From: Faunimonas pinastri
GTDB lineage: Bacteria; Pseudomonadota; Alphaproteobacteria; Rhizobiales; Afifellaceae
Length of the DNA: 64,000 nt
Reading direction: 5' to 3'
NCBI RefSeq assembly: GCF_900110915.1
Contig: NZ_FOFG01000003.1
Span: 1 to 64,000, forward strand
Below are positions 51,021 through 59,452 of this stretch, in pieces. The position numbers were made by a program, and so were the translations under genes. How positions within the stretch are numbered: position 1 is the stretch's first letter; every line of letters begins with the position of its first letter. The notes beneath the pieces are model-generated. The model made no database searches. It saw nothing but the letters and a program-made list of their open reading frames with translations, and was not told the origin of the DNA.

Positions 51021-52349
51021 TTACGGTGCGGCGGGAAGGTCGCGCAGGCAGAAGGCGGAAAGCAGCCGTGCAGCTTCGGCGAAATCGGCGATCTCCATCG
51101 CCTCGTCCGGATTGTGGCTGCCGTTCCTGTTGCGCACGAAGATCATGCCGGTCGGGATGCCGTTGCGCGCGAAAACCGCCGCGTCATGTCCGGCCCCACA
51201 GGGCATCACGAGTGCCGGGATGCCGAGTTCGGCGGCGATGTCCTTCAAGCCGGACATGATCCCGGTATCCATCAGCGCCGGTTGGCTCGAAGTTTCGGGG
51301 CCAAGCTCGAATCGGACGGCGCGTGCCTTCGCTATGTCCGCCACCGCTGCGGCCAGTTCGGCCCGCATAAGGTCCAGCGTCGCAAGGCTCTGGCTGCGGA
51401 AATCGGCGGAGAACGTCACTGAGCCCGCGACCTTGGAGAAGGCCGCCTCGTTCGGGTCCGTGGCGATCTGGCCGAAGGTCACGGTCAGGTCGTGCCCCGC
51501 GTCTTCAAGGCGGGTCCAGGCTTCGTCGAGACGCACGATGAGCTGGGCGACGGCAAGCGCCGCGTCCTGGCGGCTCGCGCGCGGTGTCGCCCCGGAATGG
51601 GCATAACTGCCGACGCAGGCGGCATGACGATGACGGAAGCTGCCACGGATGCCGGTCACGATGCCGAGCGGCTTCTCCTCGTCGACCAGCACCGGTGCCT
51701 GTTCGATGTGCGTCTCGATGAAAAGCCCGACCCGCTCTCGGCCGAGCTGGGCCTCGCCTCGCCGGAGGACGGCGCTGTCACCGCCCGCGGCATCGATCGC
51801 GGCCCCGAGCCGCAGTCCGTCGCCAGCGCGCTCCGTGCGGTCGAGTTCCTCTGCCGTAAGCTCGCCGAATGCCGCGCGGCTGCCGATATAGGAGGCGGGA
51901 AACCACGTACTTTCCTCCGCCCGGATCGCCAGGATCGTGATGTCGTGCGGCGGGACGATGCGGGCGGCGCGGTAGCCGGAGACGACGGCCAGCCCGACCA
52001 GGACACCGGCGGCGCCGTCGTAATTGCCGCCGAGCGGCACCGAATCCAGATGCGATCCGAGGAAGAGGGCGGGGCCGCGCTGCTGGCCGCGCATGGTCAT
52101 GGTGAGGTTGGCGCCGGCGTCGAGTTCGCATTCCATGCCGAGCCGCAAGGCCTCGCGGCGCACGATGTCATGCGCTATCTGCTCGCCGAGGCCGTAGGAG
52201 GCGCGGGTGATCCCCCGCTCGCTTCCGGTCCGCGCCCGCAACTCGTCGAAGAGGCGTTCCGCCAGCGCGACATCCGGAGAGAAAGCATTCGGCCGGGTCG
52301 ATGTGGGGGGCGGGATCTCGGTGACGGGCTCGCGCGAAATGTCGGTCAT
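51021..52349 (-). CDS. M20-family N-carbamoyl amino acid / ureido hydrolase-like protein
   Basis: A 442-residue dizinc hydrolase of the carbamoylase/allantoate amidohydrolase branch. The metal ligands are H100 and D111 (GSHLDSVPLGGNYDGAAG), E146 (AEEST), H214 (THIEQAPVL) and a His near the end (NGSHNPDEA). The dimerisation domain includes GSYAHSGATPRASRQDAALA. Family members release ammonia and CO2 or an amino acid from carbamoylated or ureido acids. The ATG overlaps the GntR stop as ATGA. The position suggests it is the key catabolic enzyme under that regulator. Confidence 0.9.
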   Translation of the reverse strand: MTDISREPVTEIPPPTSTRPNAFSPDVALAERLFDELRARTGSERGITRASYGLGEQIAHDIVRREALRLGMECELDAGANLTMTMRGQQRGPALFLGSHLDSVPLGGNYDGAAGVLVGLAVVSGYRAARIVPPHDITILAIRAEESTWFPASYIGSRAAFGELTAEELDRTERAGDGLRLGAAIDAAGGDSAVLRRGEAQLGRERVGLFIETHIEQAPVLVDEEKPLGIVTGIRGSFRHRHAACVGSYAHSGATPRASRQDAALAVAQLIVRLDEAWTRLEDAGHDLTVTFGQIATDPNEAAFSKVAGSVTFSADFRSQSLATLDLMRAELAAAVADIAKARAVRFELGPETSSQPALMDTGIMSGLKDIAAELGIPALVMPCGAGHDAAVFARNGIPTGMIFVRNRNGSHNPDEAMEIADFAEAARLLSAFCLRDLPAAP

Positions 52350-53002
52350 GTCCGGGTCAATCTCTGGATGATGCTGTCGCGAACCCGGCCGAGATGCGAG
52401 GCCATGGCCGCCGCCGCGGTTTCGCCGTCCCCGGCTCCGATGGCGGCGAGGATCGCCATGTGCTCGCGGCAGGTGTCGCCGAGCCGCTCCGGCATGCTTC
52501 GCAGATCGAACATCAGCGTTTGCCGCCGCAGGGTCCGGATGATCGAAGACAGTTGCGGGTTGCCCACGGCGTCTGCGATCGTGCCATGCAACGCCTCGTC
52601 GACCTCGCGGACGACGGCGCGGTCGGCGCGCTTGCCGTCACCCTCGGCAAGGATGCTCTGGAGTTGCCCGGTGAGCTGGGAAAGGCGTTCGCCCGCCACT
52701 TTCCCGGCGGCGATGCGGGCGGCGGCGGGCTCCAGCATCAGGCGGATCTGCAGGGCATCCATGTAGTCCTCGATGCGCACCTGCCTGATCTGCAACCCTC
52801 GGCTTCCCTGCCTCAGGAGCAGGCCTTCACCCTCCAGCATCAGCAGCGCGTCGCGCACCGGGGTGCGGGACAGAGCGAGGATCTCCGCCAGCCGGCGCTC
52901 GTTGACGAGCTCTCCCGGCTGCAGCTTGCCGGTCAGGATCAGCTCCAGGATCTGCTCGTAGGCTTGCAGCGCCAGCCGCTTGTCAGGAACTCTCAGCATC
53001 AT
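52346..53002 (-). CDS. GntR-family regulator, FadR subfamily (FCD domain)
   Basis: A 218-residue regulator. The winged helix has LVNERRLAEILALSRTPVRD and LMLEGEGLLLRQGSRGLQIR. The FCD effector domain carries the expected acidic/histidine residues (REVDEALHGTIADA, REHMAILAAIGAGD, ASHLGRV) that usually bind a metal and a carboxylic acid. It is the first gene of the minus arm and divergent from the M24/Dpp arm. It is a candidate for binding GGTATACC at 53112 and at the related sites near 41930 and 47801. Confidence 0.93.
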   Translation of the reverse strand: MMLRVPDKRLALQAYEQILELILTGKLQPGELVNERRLAEILALSRTPVRDALLMLEGEGLLLRQGSRGLQIRQVRIEDYMDALQIRLMLEPAAARIAAGKVAGERLSQLTGQLQSILAEGDGKRADRAVVREVDEALHGTIADAVGNPQLSSIIRTLRRQTLMFDLRSMPERLGDTCREHMAILAAIGAGDGETAAAAMASHLGRVRDSIIQRLTRT

Positions 53003-53111
53003 TCCCTCTCATCGCCGGTGCAGTTCCATCCGTCTCGGCATTCCTCGTCCTGCCTCATAAAACGGCAGGATAGGAAAGAATGTGCAAGGCATATTCCGTG
53101 TGTTGACCGAT

Positions 53112-53119
53112 GGTATACC
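53112..53119. promoter_or_regulatory. GGTATACC palindrome in the GntR/M24 divergent promoter
   Basis: GATGGTATACCTAAAC carries an 8-base palindromic core 110 bases from the GntR start and 64 bases from the M24 start, in an AT-rich 180-base region. It shares its core with sites upstream of pxpA and the nitrilase gene. Autoregulation and control of the divergent importer are likely. Confidence 0.55.
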
Positions 53120-53182
53120 TAAACTTACCCTGCCTGCAACAGGAGGGGCGCTGACAGCGAGGGCGCCGATCTGAAAGGAACC

Positions 53183-54364
53183 GTGTTGGCAATGAAACCG
53201 GGTGCGACGCTGCCGTTTTCCCGCGAGGAACACCTCGGCCGCCAGGCTCGCCTCAGGGAGGCTCTCGCCGCTCGCGGTGTCGATGCCATGTTGGTCTTCT
53301 CGCAGGAGAGCCTCTACTGGCTGACCGGTTATGACACCGGCGGTTTCGTCTTCTTCCAATGCGCGGTGGTGACGGCGGACGCGCGGCCGATCGTGCTTCT
53401 CACCCGCCGCCCGGATCTTCTGCAGGCGCGCCAGACATCGACGATCGAGGACATCCGCATCTGGTGGGATGCGGACGATGCCAATCCTGCCGAGGATCTT
53501 CGGGCGATCCTGGCCGAACTCGGCCTGAAGGGCCGCCGTGTCGCGATCGAACTCAACACCCACGGGCTGACCGGCTGGAACCTGTGGCGCTGCCAGCAGA
53601 GCCTTGATGGCTGGTGCACGCTGGAGAACGACGGTCACCTCATCCGCAAGCTGCGCCTGATCAAGTCGGGCACCGAGATCGCCGTCATGCGGAAGGCCGG
53701 CGAGATCTGCGACCGGGCGCTGGACCGGGTCATCGCCAAGGCGCGCCCGGGCATACTCGACGGCGAGTTGAAGGCGGAATACCTGGCCTCGATCCTGGGC
53801 GATGGTGCGGACATGCCGCCGAACGCGCCGCTTTTCAATTCCGGCGAGCGGGCCGTGTATGGGCGCGGCGTCGCCACGGCGCGGCGGCTTCTGGCCCAGG
53901 ATCAGATCCTCGTCGAGTACCCCGTGCCTTACCGGCACTACAATGTGAAGACGGAATGGACGATCGTCTTCGGCGAGGTCCCGGACCGCCAGCGCCGGAT
54001 GTACGACGTCGGGCGCGAAACCCTTGCGGCGATGACGGAACTCGCCCGGCCGGGCACGACGCTCGGCGAGATCTTCGACTGCTATGCCCGCGGGCTGGAT
54101 GACGCCGGTTATCGTGCCGCGCGCTACGGTGCCACCGGTTATTCGGTCGGCATCTCCTTCGCGCCGACGTCGATGGACGTGCCCCCGATGATCTACTCGG
54201 GCTGCGCCACGGTGTGCGAGCCGGGGATGACCCTTTTCTACCACGTCATGAACGGCGACGGCGACAGCGGCCTTGCCATGGGCGTCGGCCACACGCTGCT
54301 CGTTACCGAAAGCGCGCCCGAGCTTCTCACCGGTCTTCCGTCCGACCTCACCGTCATCACCTGA
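53183..54364 (+). CDS. M24-family (creatinase/Xaa-Pro dipeptidase-like) protein
   Basis: A 393-residue pita-bread protein. The N-terminal domain contains VFSQESLYWLTGYDTGGFVF; the catalytic domain contains LFNSGERAVYGRGVATARR, SMDVPPMIYSG and MTLFYHVMNGDGDSGLAMG. The stretch where metallo-M24 enzymes carry metal aspartates reads ILVEYPVPYRHYNVKTEW, so metal binding is doubtful. It is a clear paralogue of the protein at 59453, with which it brackets the importer genes. It starts at the GTG at 53183 (AAGGAA upstream) or the ATG at 53192. Confidence 0.83.
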   Translation: MLAMKPGATLPFSREEHLGRQARLREALAARGVDAMLVFSQESLYWLTGYDTGGFVFFQCAVVTADARPIVLLTRRPDLLQARQTSTIEDIRIWWDADDANPAEDLRAILAELGLKGRRVAIELNTHGLTGWNLWRCQQSLDGWCTLENDGHLIRKLRLIKSGTEIAVMRKAGEICDRALDRVIAKARPGILDGELKAEYLASILGDGADMPPNAPLFNSGERAVYGRGVATARRLLAQDQILVEYPVPYRHYNVKTEWTIVFGEVPDRQRRMYDVGRETLAAMTELARPGTTLGEIFDCYARGLDDAGYRAARYGATGYSVGISFAPTSMDVPPMIYSGCATVCEPGMTLFYHVMNGDGDSGLAMGVGHTLLVTESAPELLTGLPSDLTVIT

Positions 54365-54422
54365 ACCGTCTGCCACGATCGGCGATCGCTGCCGCCCGTC
54401 CTTACCCTCGAGGAAAAGCGCC

Positions 54423-55973
54423 ATGACCTATCTGATGCTGAAGCGACGTCATGTTCTCATGGGCCTCGCCGCGCTTTCGGCCGCTTCGGCGCTGCCCCGC
54501 TCTGCATTCGCGCAAGGCGCCGCTCCGAAGAAGGGCGGTACGCTGCGGATCAGTCATTCGACCCGGATCGCGTCGCTCAACGTGCTCACCCTTTCGGGCC
54601 CGGCCGAGTATCCCTGCATCGACATGATCTATTCCGGCCTGACCCGCATCGGGGCCGACAACAAGGCCCATCCGGATCTCGCCACCGGCTGGGAGGCTTC
54701 CGCCGATGCCAGGGAATTCACCTTCCACCTCCGGCCGGGCGTGACCTTCCACGACGGCACCCCCTTCACGGCCGACGACGTGATCGCGACCTACCAGGCG
54801 ATCCTCAACCCGAAGATCCCTGCGGCGGCACGCTCGGTTCTGAACATGATCGACAAAATCGAGGTGGTAGACCCGCTGACGGTCAAGTTCACGCTGAAGA
54901 CGCCGTTCGCCGACCTGCCGGTGTCGACCGCCCATGCCAATGCGCGCATCATCTCGAAGGCGGCGCTGGCCGGGCCGATCGGCAACCTCGAAACCAGGGC
55001 GAACGGCACCGGACCGTTCAAGCTCGAAACCTACGACAGCGCGCGCATGGTGCGGCTGGTCAGGAACGAGAAATACTACGTACCGGGCAAGCCGCATCTC
55101 GACGCGGTCGAGATGATGCTCTTCCCGGATCTGGCCGCGGAAACCGCGAATTTCCTTTCCGGCTCGACCGACGTCATGATGACGGTGCAACAGGCGGACT
55201 ATCAGCGCATCGCGGGCGAGGCCGGTGTCCATGCCGAGCGCGTGCCGTCAGGCCGTTTCGCCTGCGTCGTCATGCGCCAGGACCAGAAGCCCTGGAACGA
55301 CGTGCGTGTCCGCAAGGCCCTTTCCATGGCGACCGATCGCGACCTTTTGGTCGAGGTGATCCTGGAGGGCCTGGGCCGGCCTGCCTATGACAGCCTCGTG
55401 CCGCCGGAGCTGCAATTCGCCACCGAAAAGCCTGCGATCGCCTACGATCCGGAGGGCGCCAGGAAGCTACTTGCCGAAGCCGGTTATCCCAACGGCATCA
55501 AGGCGACGCTCGTCGCGTCTGACCGGCCGGCGATCCGCGCGCAGACCGCGATCGCGCTCAAGCAGACCGCGGCGGCAGGCGGCTTCGACCTGGATATCCA
55601 GACCATGCCGCACGACACCTATCTTGCGAGCGTCTGGATGAAGGGGCCCTTCTATATCGGCTATTGGGGCATGCAGCCGACCATCGATGCCACCTACAAC
55701 CTGCTTCTGACCTCGGACGCTTCCTATGAGGATACGAACTGGAAGAACAAGGATTTCGACAAGCTGATCGACGAGGGTCGTTCCACCGTCGAGGAGTCCA
55801 AGCGCGCCGAAATCTACAAGAAGGCCCAGGATCTGGAACTGGCCGAAACGCCCTATGTCGTGCCCTTCTTCGAAGATGTGCTGACCGCGAGCCGGGCGAC
55901 TACGCACGACTGGTCGGTTTCGCCCATGGACCGGTATTTCCACGTCGAGGATGTCTGGCTGGACAAAGCGTGA
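54423..55973 (+). CDS. Extracellular solute-binding protein family 5 (dipeptide/opine type)
   Basis: A 516-residue binding protein. It begins MTYLMLKRRHVLMGLAAL with a twin-arginine-like signal ending near AFA. Family landmarks are TFHLRPGVTFHDGTPFTADD, GTGPFKLETYDSARMVRL and NDVRVRKALSMATDRDLLV. GAGGA lies nine bases before the ATG. It feeds the permeases at 55984 and 56927 and the fused ATPase at 57745. The flanking M24 genes suggest that its cargo is their substrate. Confidence 0.93.
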   Translation: MTYLMLKRRHVLMGLAALSAASALPRSAFAQGAAPKKGGTLRISHSTRIASLNVLTLSGPAEYPCIDMIYSGLTRIGADNKAHPDLATGWEASADAREFTFHLRPGVTFHDGTPFTADDVIATYQAILNPKIPAAARSVLNMIDKIEVVDPLTVKFTLKTPFADLPVSTAHANARIISKAALAGPIGNLETRANGTGPFKLETYDSARMVRLVRNEKYYVPGKPHLDAVEMMLFPDLAAETANFLSGSTDVMMTVQQADYQRIAGEAGVHAERVPSGRFACVVMRQDQKPWNDVRVRKALSMATDRDLLVEVILEGLGRPAYDSLVPPELQFATEKPAIAYDPEGARKLLAEAGYPNGIKATLVASDRPAIRAQTAIALKQTAAAGGFDLDIQTMPHDTYLASVWMKGPFYIGYWGMQPTIDATYNLLLTSDASYEDTNWKNKDFDKLIDEGRSTVEESKRAEIYKKAQDLELAETPYVVPFFEDVLTASRATTHDWSVSPMDRYFHVEDVWLDKA

Positions 55974-55983
55974 GGGCGGGCAG

Positions 55984-56934
55984 GTGAGCCTCGCCTATCT
56001 CCTGCGCCGTCTGGGCAGCATCGTCCTGGTTTTGGCGATCGTTACCCTCGCCGTTTTCATCCTGACTGCGGTCCTCCCCGGCAATGCGGCGCTGATGATC
56101 CTGGGGCAGAACGCCTCGGCGGATTCGCTCGCGGCCCTCACGGCGCAACTGGGTCTCAACCGGCCGCTGCCGGTCCAGTATCTCAGCTGGGTTTGGGGCG
56201 TGCTGCATGGAAATCTCGGCATGTCACTGCGGCTCTCGCTGCCGGTGTCGCAGGTCGTGGGGGAAGCGTTCTGGAATTCGCTCGCGCTGGCGGTGACGGC
56301 GCTGGTCGCGGTGACCGCCGTTGCGATCCCGCTGGGCGTCGTGGCTGCGCTCGCCCGAGGGACCGTCGTCGATCTCCTGATCGGTCTGTTTTCCTATGTC
56401 GGGACCTCGATGCCGGAATTCGTGACGGCGACGCTTCTGCTCGTTCTCTTCGCTTCGCCCGGCGCCCAGATGCTGCCGGCGGGCGGCTTTGTCGCGCCGG
56501 GCGAAAACCTGCTTGGCTTCCTGGATCACGCGATCTTGCCGGCGGCGACGCTCGGGCTCATCCTCGTCGCCCATATCTCGCGCCAGGTCCGCAGCGAGAT
56601 GTCGGAGGTGCTGTCCGCCGACTATATCCGCGCCGCTCGGCTGAAAGGGCTGCGCGAGGGGCGGGTAATCCGCCGCCATGCCCTGCCGAACGCGCTCGCG
56701 CCCGCGGTCGCGGTGATTGCGCTCGATGTCGGCTATCTTCTCGGCGGAATCATCGTCGTGGAGGAGATTTTCGCCTGGCCGGGGCTAGGTCGCCTGCTCA
56801 TCTACGCCCTGCAGAATCGCGATCTGCCGGTCATCCAGGCCATCACGCTGCTGCTGGCGACGGTCTATGCGCTGACCAACCTTGCCGCCGATATCGCGAT
56901 CGCCATCCTCGACCCTCGGGTGCGCTATGCGTGA
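55984..56934 (+). CDS. Dipeptide-type ABC transporter permease, DppB type
   Basis: A 316-residue permease beginning at a GTG (VSLAYLLRRLGSIVLVLAIV). The family segments are LPGNAALMILGQNAS, QLGLNRPLPVQYLSW and the EAA-type loop LSADYIRAARLKGLREGRV. An ATG at 55951 inside the binding-protein gene is possible but adds residues unlike the family. It overlaps the next permease gene by eight bases. Confidence 0.91.
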   Translation: MSLAYLLRRLGSIVLVLAIVTLAVFILTAVLPGNAALMILGQNASADSLAALTAQLGLNRPLPVQYLSWVWGVLHGNLGMSLRLSLPVSQVVGEAFWNSLALAVTALVAVTAVAIPLGVVAALARGTVVDLLIGLFSYVGTSMPEFVTATLLLVLFASPGAQMLPAGGFVAPGENLLGFLDHAILPAATLGLILVAHISRQVRSEMSEVLSADYIRAARLKGLREGRVIRRHALPNALAPAVAVIALDVGYLLGGIIVVEEIFAWPGLGRLLIYALQNRDLPVIQAITLLLATVYALTNLAADIAIAILDPRVRYA

Positions 56935-57745
56935 CATTCTGCGCAGCCCAACGGGGATCGCGGGCACGGTCCTTCTGCTGATCGTCTTCGGCGCGGCGCT
57001 TTTCGGGCCCTGGATCGCGCCCTACGACCCGCAGGCCTTTCATGCCACGGCGCGCTTGCAGGGGCCGAGCTGGCGCTATCTGGCCGGCACCGACCAGTAT
57101 GGCCGCGACCTGCTTTCGCGTCTTCTCAACGGAGCGCCGGCAACTGTGCTCTTCGGCCTCGGCGCCACGGTTCTGGGGGTCGGAGCCGGGGCGATCATCG
57201 GGGTGAGCGCAGGCGTCGCCGGCGGCCGGACCGACACGATCGTGATGCGGATCCTCGACGGCATCCTCGCCATGCCGGAGCTGCTCTTCACGCTCCTGAT
57301 CGTGACCTTTCTCGGTGGTGGCCTGGGGCAGGCGCTGCTGGCCGTCGCGGTGACCTTCATGCCGGGCATGGCGCGTATCGCTCGTAGCGCGGTGCTTTCC
57401 GTCCGAACGCGCGAATATGTGCTCGCCGCCCAGGCGAGGGGTGAATCCCGGCTCTGGATCGTCGGGCGCGAGGTGCTGCCGAACGTGCTCGGGCCGATCA
57501 TCGTGGAGGCGACCATTCGCGTCAGCTTCGCGATCATGATCGGCGCGACCCTGGGCTTTCTCGGCCTGGGCGCGCAGCCGCCATCCACGGAGTGGGGCCT
57601 CATGGTGGCCGAGGCCCGCCAGTACATGTTCCGCAATCCCTGGTGCGTGATCGGGCCCGGTGTCGCGGTCGCGATGACGGCGATGGGTTTCAACCTCTTC
57701 GGAGACGCGCTGCGCGATGCCTTCGATCCGCGGAGGAAGCGCTGA
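56927..57745 (+). CDS. Dipeptide-type ABC transporter permease, DppC type
   Basis: A 272-residue permease starting MRDILRSPTGIAGTVLLLIV. It has the DppC hallmark LAGTDQYGRDLLSRLLNGAP and the loop EYVLAAQARGESRLWIVGRE. Its stop and the ATPase ATG share one base (TGATG at 57743-57747), indicating coupled translation. Confidence 0.93.
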   Translation: MRDILRSPTGIAGTVLLLIVFGAALFGPWIAPYDPQAFHATARLQGPSWRYLAGTDQYGRDLLSRLLNGAPATVLFGLGATVLGVGAGAIIGVSAGVAGGRTDTIVMRILDGILAMPELLFTLLIVTFLGGGLGQALLAVAVTFMPGMARIARSAVLSVRTREYVLAAQARGESRLWIVGREVLPNVLGPIIVEATIRVSFAIMIGATLGFLGLGAQPPSTEWGLMVAEARQYMFRNPWCVIGPGVAVAMTAMGFNLFGDALRDAFDPRRKR

Positions 57746-59406
57746 TGTCGCCCCTTGCTACGGGTTCGGCGGCAAAGCCGCGCCGTGTGCTCGATATCGC
57801 CGATTACTCGCTGTCCTATGACACGGCGGAGGGACCGATCGAGGCGCTGAAGTCGATCTCGCTCACGATCCACGCTGGCGAGACCCATGGACTGGTTGGC
57901 GAAAGCGGCTCGGGCAAATCGACGCTCGCCTGGTCGATCATGCGCTATCTCGCCCCGAACGCGATCGAAACGAGCGGAACGATTCTCGTCCTGGGCGAGC
58001 ACATGACCGGCATGCGCAAGGCCGATGTCGAACGAATGCGCGGCAGCCGGATCGCGATGGTCTTTCAGGATCCGAGTTCCGCGCTCAATCCGGCCATGCG
58101 GCTTGGCGACCAGTTGGTTGAGGTGCTGATCCGGCATCGCGGAATGGGCCGGGCCATGGCCTGGAAGGAAGGCGAGGCCGCGCTCGCCCGCACCGGCATT
58201 GCCAAACCGGCCGAGTTGATGCGGCGCTATCCGAACGAGGCCTCCGGTGGCGAGAAGCAGCGTGTGGTGATCGCCACGGCCTTTGCCTGCAATCCCGAAC
58301 TCATCATTTTCGACGAGCCGACGACGGCGCTGGATATCCTGACGGCCAAGCAGATCCTCGAACTCTTCGTTGCCCTGCGCGAGGAGACCGGGGTCGCCGC
58401 GCTCTATATCTCGCACGATCTCGGTCTCACCGCGCGGATAGCGGACAAGGTCTCGGTGATACACCGGGGCGCCATCGTGGAGTCGGGTCCGGTGACCGAG
58501 GTGTTCCAGAGGCCGCGCGAGCCTTATACCCGGCAGCTCATGGCCGCAGTGCCACGCCCGCAGCATCGGATCGCAGTGCCGGAGCCAAGTGTCTCCGAGC
58601 CGCTGCTTGCGATGCAGAATCTGACGGTTCGTTATGGCAAGCCGGGTTGGCTGACTCGCCTGCTCGACCCCTCCGCGCGAGCCCATAACGGGGCCGAGGA
58701 CGTAAGCCTCTCGATCCGACCCGGCGAACTCCTGGGTATCGTCGGCGAAAGCGGTTCCGGCAAGTCGACGCTCGCCAAGGCTGCGACCGGGCTGAACGCG
58801 TTCGAGGGACGGGTGGTCTATGGCGGCCGCAGCTTCGGCAGCCGGCGCGACTACGACAAGGCTTACCGCCGCGAAATCCAGATCGTGTTTCAGCATCCCG
58901 ATGCGAGCCTCAATCCCCGCATGACGATCGGCGGTATTCTGGCGAGGCCGCTACGGCTCTACCGGGTCGTGCCCCGTTCCGGAGTCGAGCGGCGTGTGGG
59001 TGAACTCCTGGACATGGTTCTGCTGCCGCGCGATTTCGCGAGCCGTTACCCGCACCAGCTTTCGGGCGGCGAGAAGCAGCGCGTCGCCATTGCACGCGCC
59101 TTCGCGGCCGAACCCAAGCTCGTGATCTGCGACGAGATCACCGCCGCGCTCGACGTCTCGGTGCAGGCGGCCGTGGCGCGGCTACTGGTCGACCTTCAGC
59201 GTCGGTCGGGCGCGGCCTGCCTTTTCATCACGCATGATCTCAACCTGATCCGCCAGCTCGCGCATCGGGTCGCCGTGATGCAGCGGGGACGTCTGGTCGA
59301 TCTGTTCGCCGTGGACGACGCCGATAGCCCCGATCGCCACCCCTATACCCGCGCGTTGCTGGACGCCGTGCCGGTTCCAGCCGAACCTGCCGAGAGCTTG
59401 TTATGA
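57745..59406 (+). CDS. Fused dipeptide ABC transporter ATPase (DppD-DppF in one chain)
   Basis: A 553-residue protein with two complete ATPase domains. The first has GLVGESGSGKSTLAWS, ASGGEKQRVVIATAF and [12 protein letters not shown]; the second has GIVGESGSGKSTLAKA, LSGGEKQRVAIARAF and LVICDEITAALD. The second Walker B ends DE-I instead of DE-P, a mild variation. DppD and DppF are separate in the other peptide importer of this window (5068-7094), so the two systems belong to different lineages. The ATG at 57745 is coupled to the permease stop. Confidence 0.93.
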   Translation: MSPLATGSAAKPRRVLDIADYSLSYDTAEGPIEALKSISLTIHAGETHGLVGESGSGKSTLAWSIMRYLAPNAIETSGTILVLGEHMTGMRKADVERMRGSRIAMVFQDPSSALNPAMRLGDQLVEVLIRHRGMGRAMAWKEGEAALARTGIAKPAELMRRYPNEASGGEKQRVVIATAFACNPELIIFDEPTTALDILTAKQILELFVALREETGVAALYISHDLGLTARIADKVSVIHRGAIVESGPVTEVFQRPREPYTRQLMAAVPRPQHRIAVPEPSVSEPLLAMQNLTVRYGKPGWLTRLLDPSARAHNGAEDVSLSIRPGELLGIVGESGSGKSTLAKAATGLNAFEGRVVYGGRSFGSRRDYDKAYRREIQIVFQHPDASLNPRMTIGGILARPLRLYRVVPRSGVERRVGELLDMVLLPRDFASRYPHQLSGGEKQRVAIARAFAAEPKLVICDEITAALDVSVQAAVARLLVDLQRRSGAACLFITHDLNLIRQLAHRVAVMQRGRLVDLFAVDDADSPDRHPYTRALLDAVPVPAEPAESLL

Positions 59407-59452
59407 TTGATATCCCCCTGCCGATGATGCTGTGCCGCATCTGTGAGACCGC

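Noticed and set aside
57076-58896. A 606-codon minus-strand frame across the DppC and fused ATPase genes
   Set aside because: Antisense shadow of two strongly conserved transporter genes; no recognisable domain.
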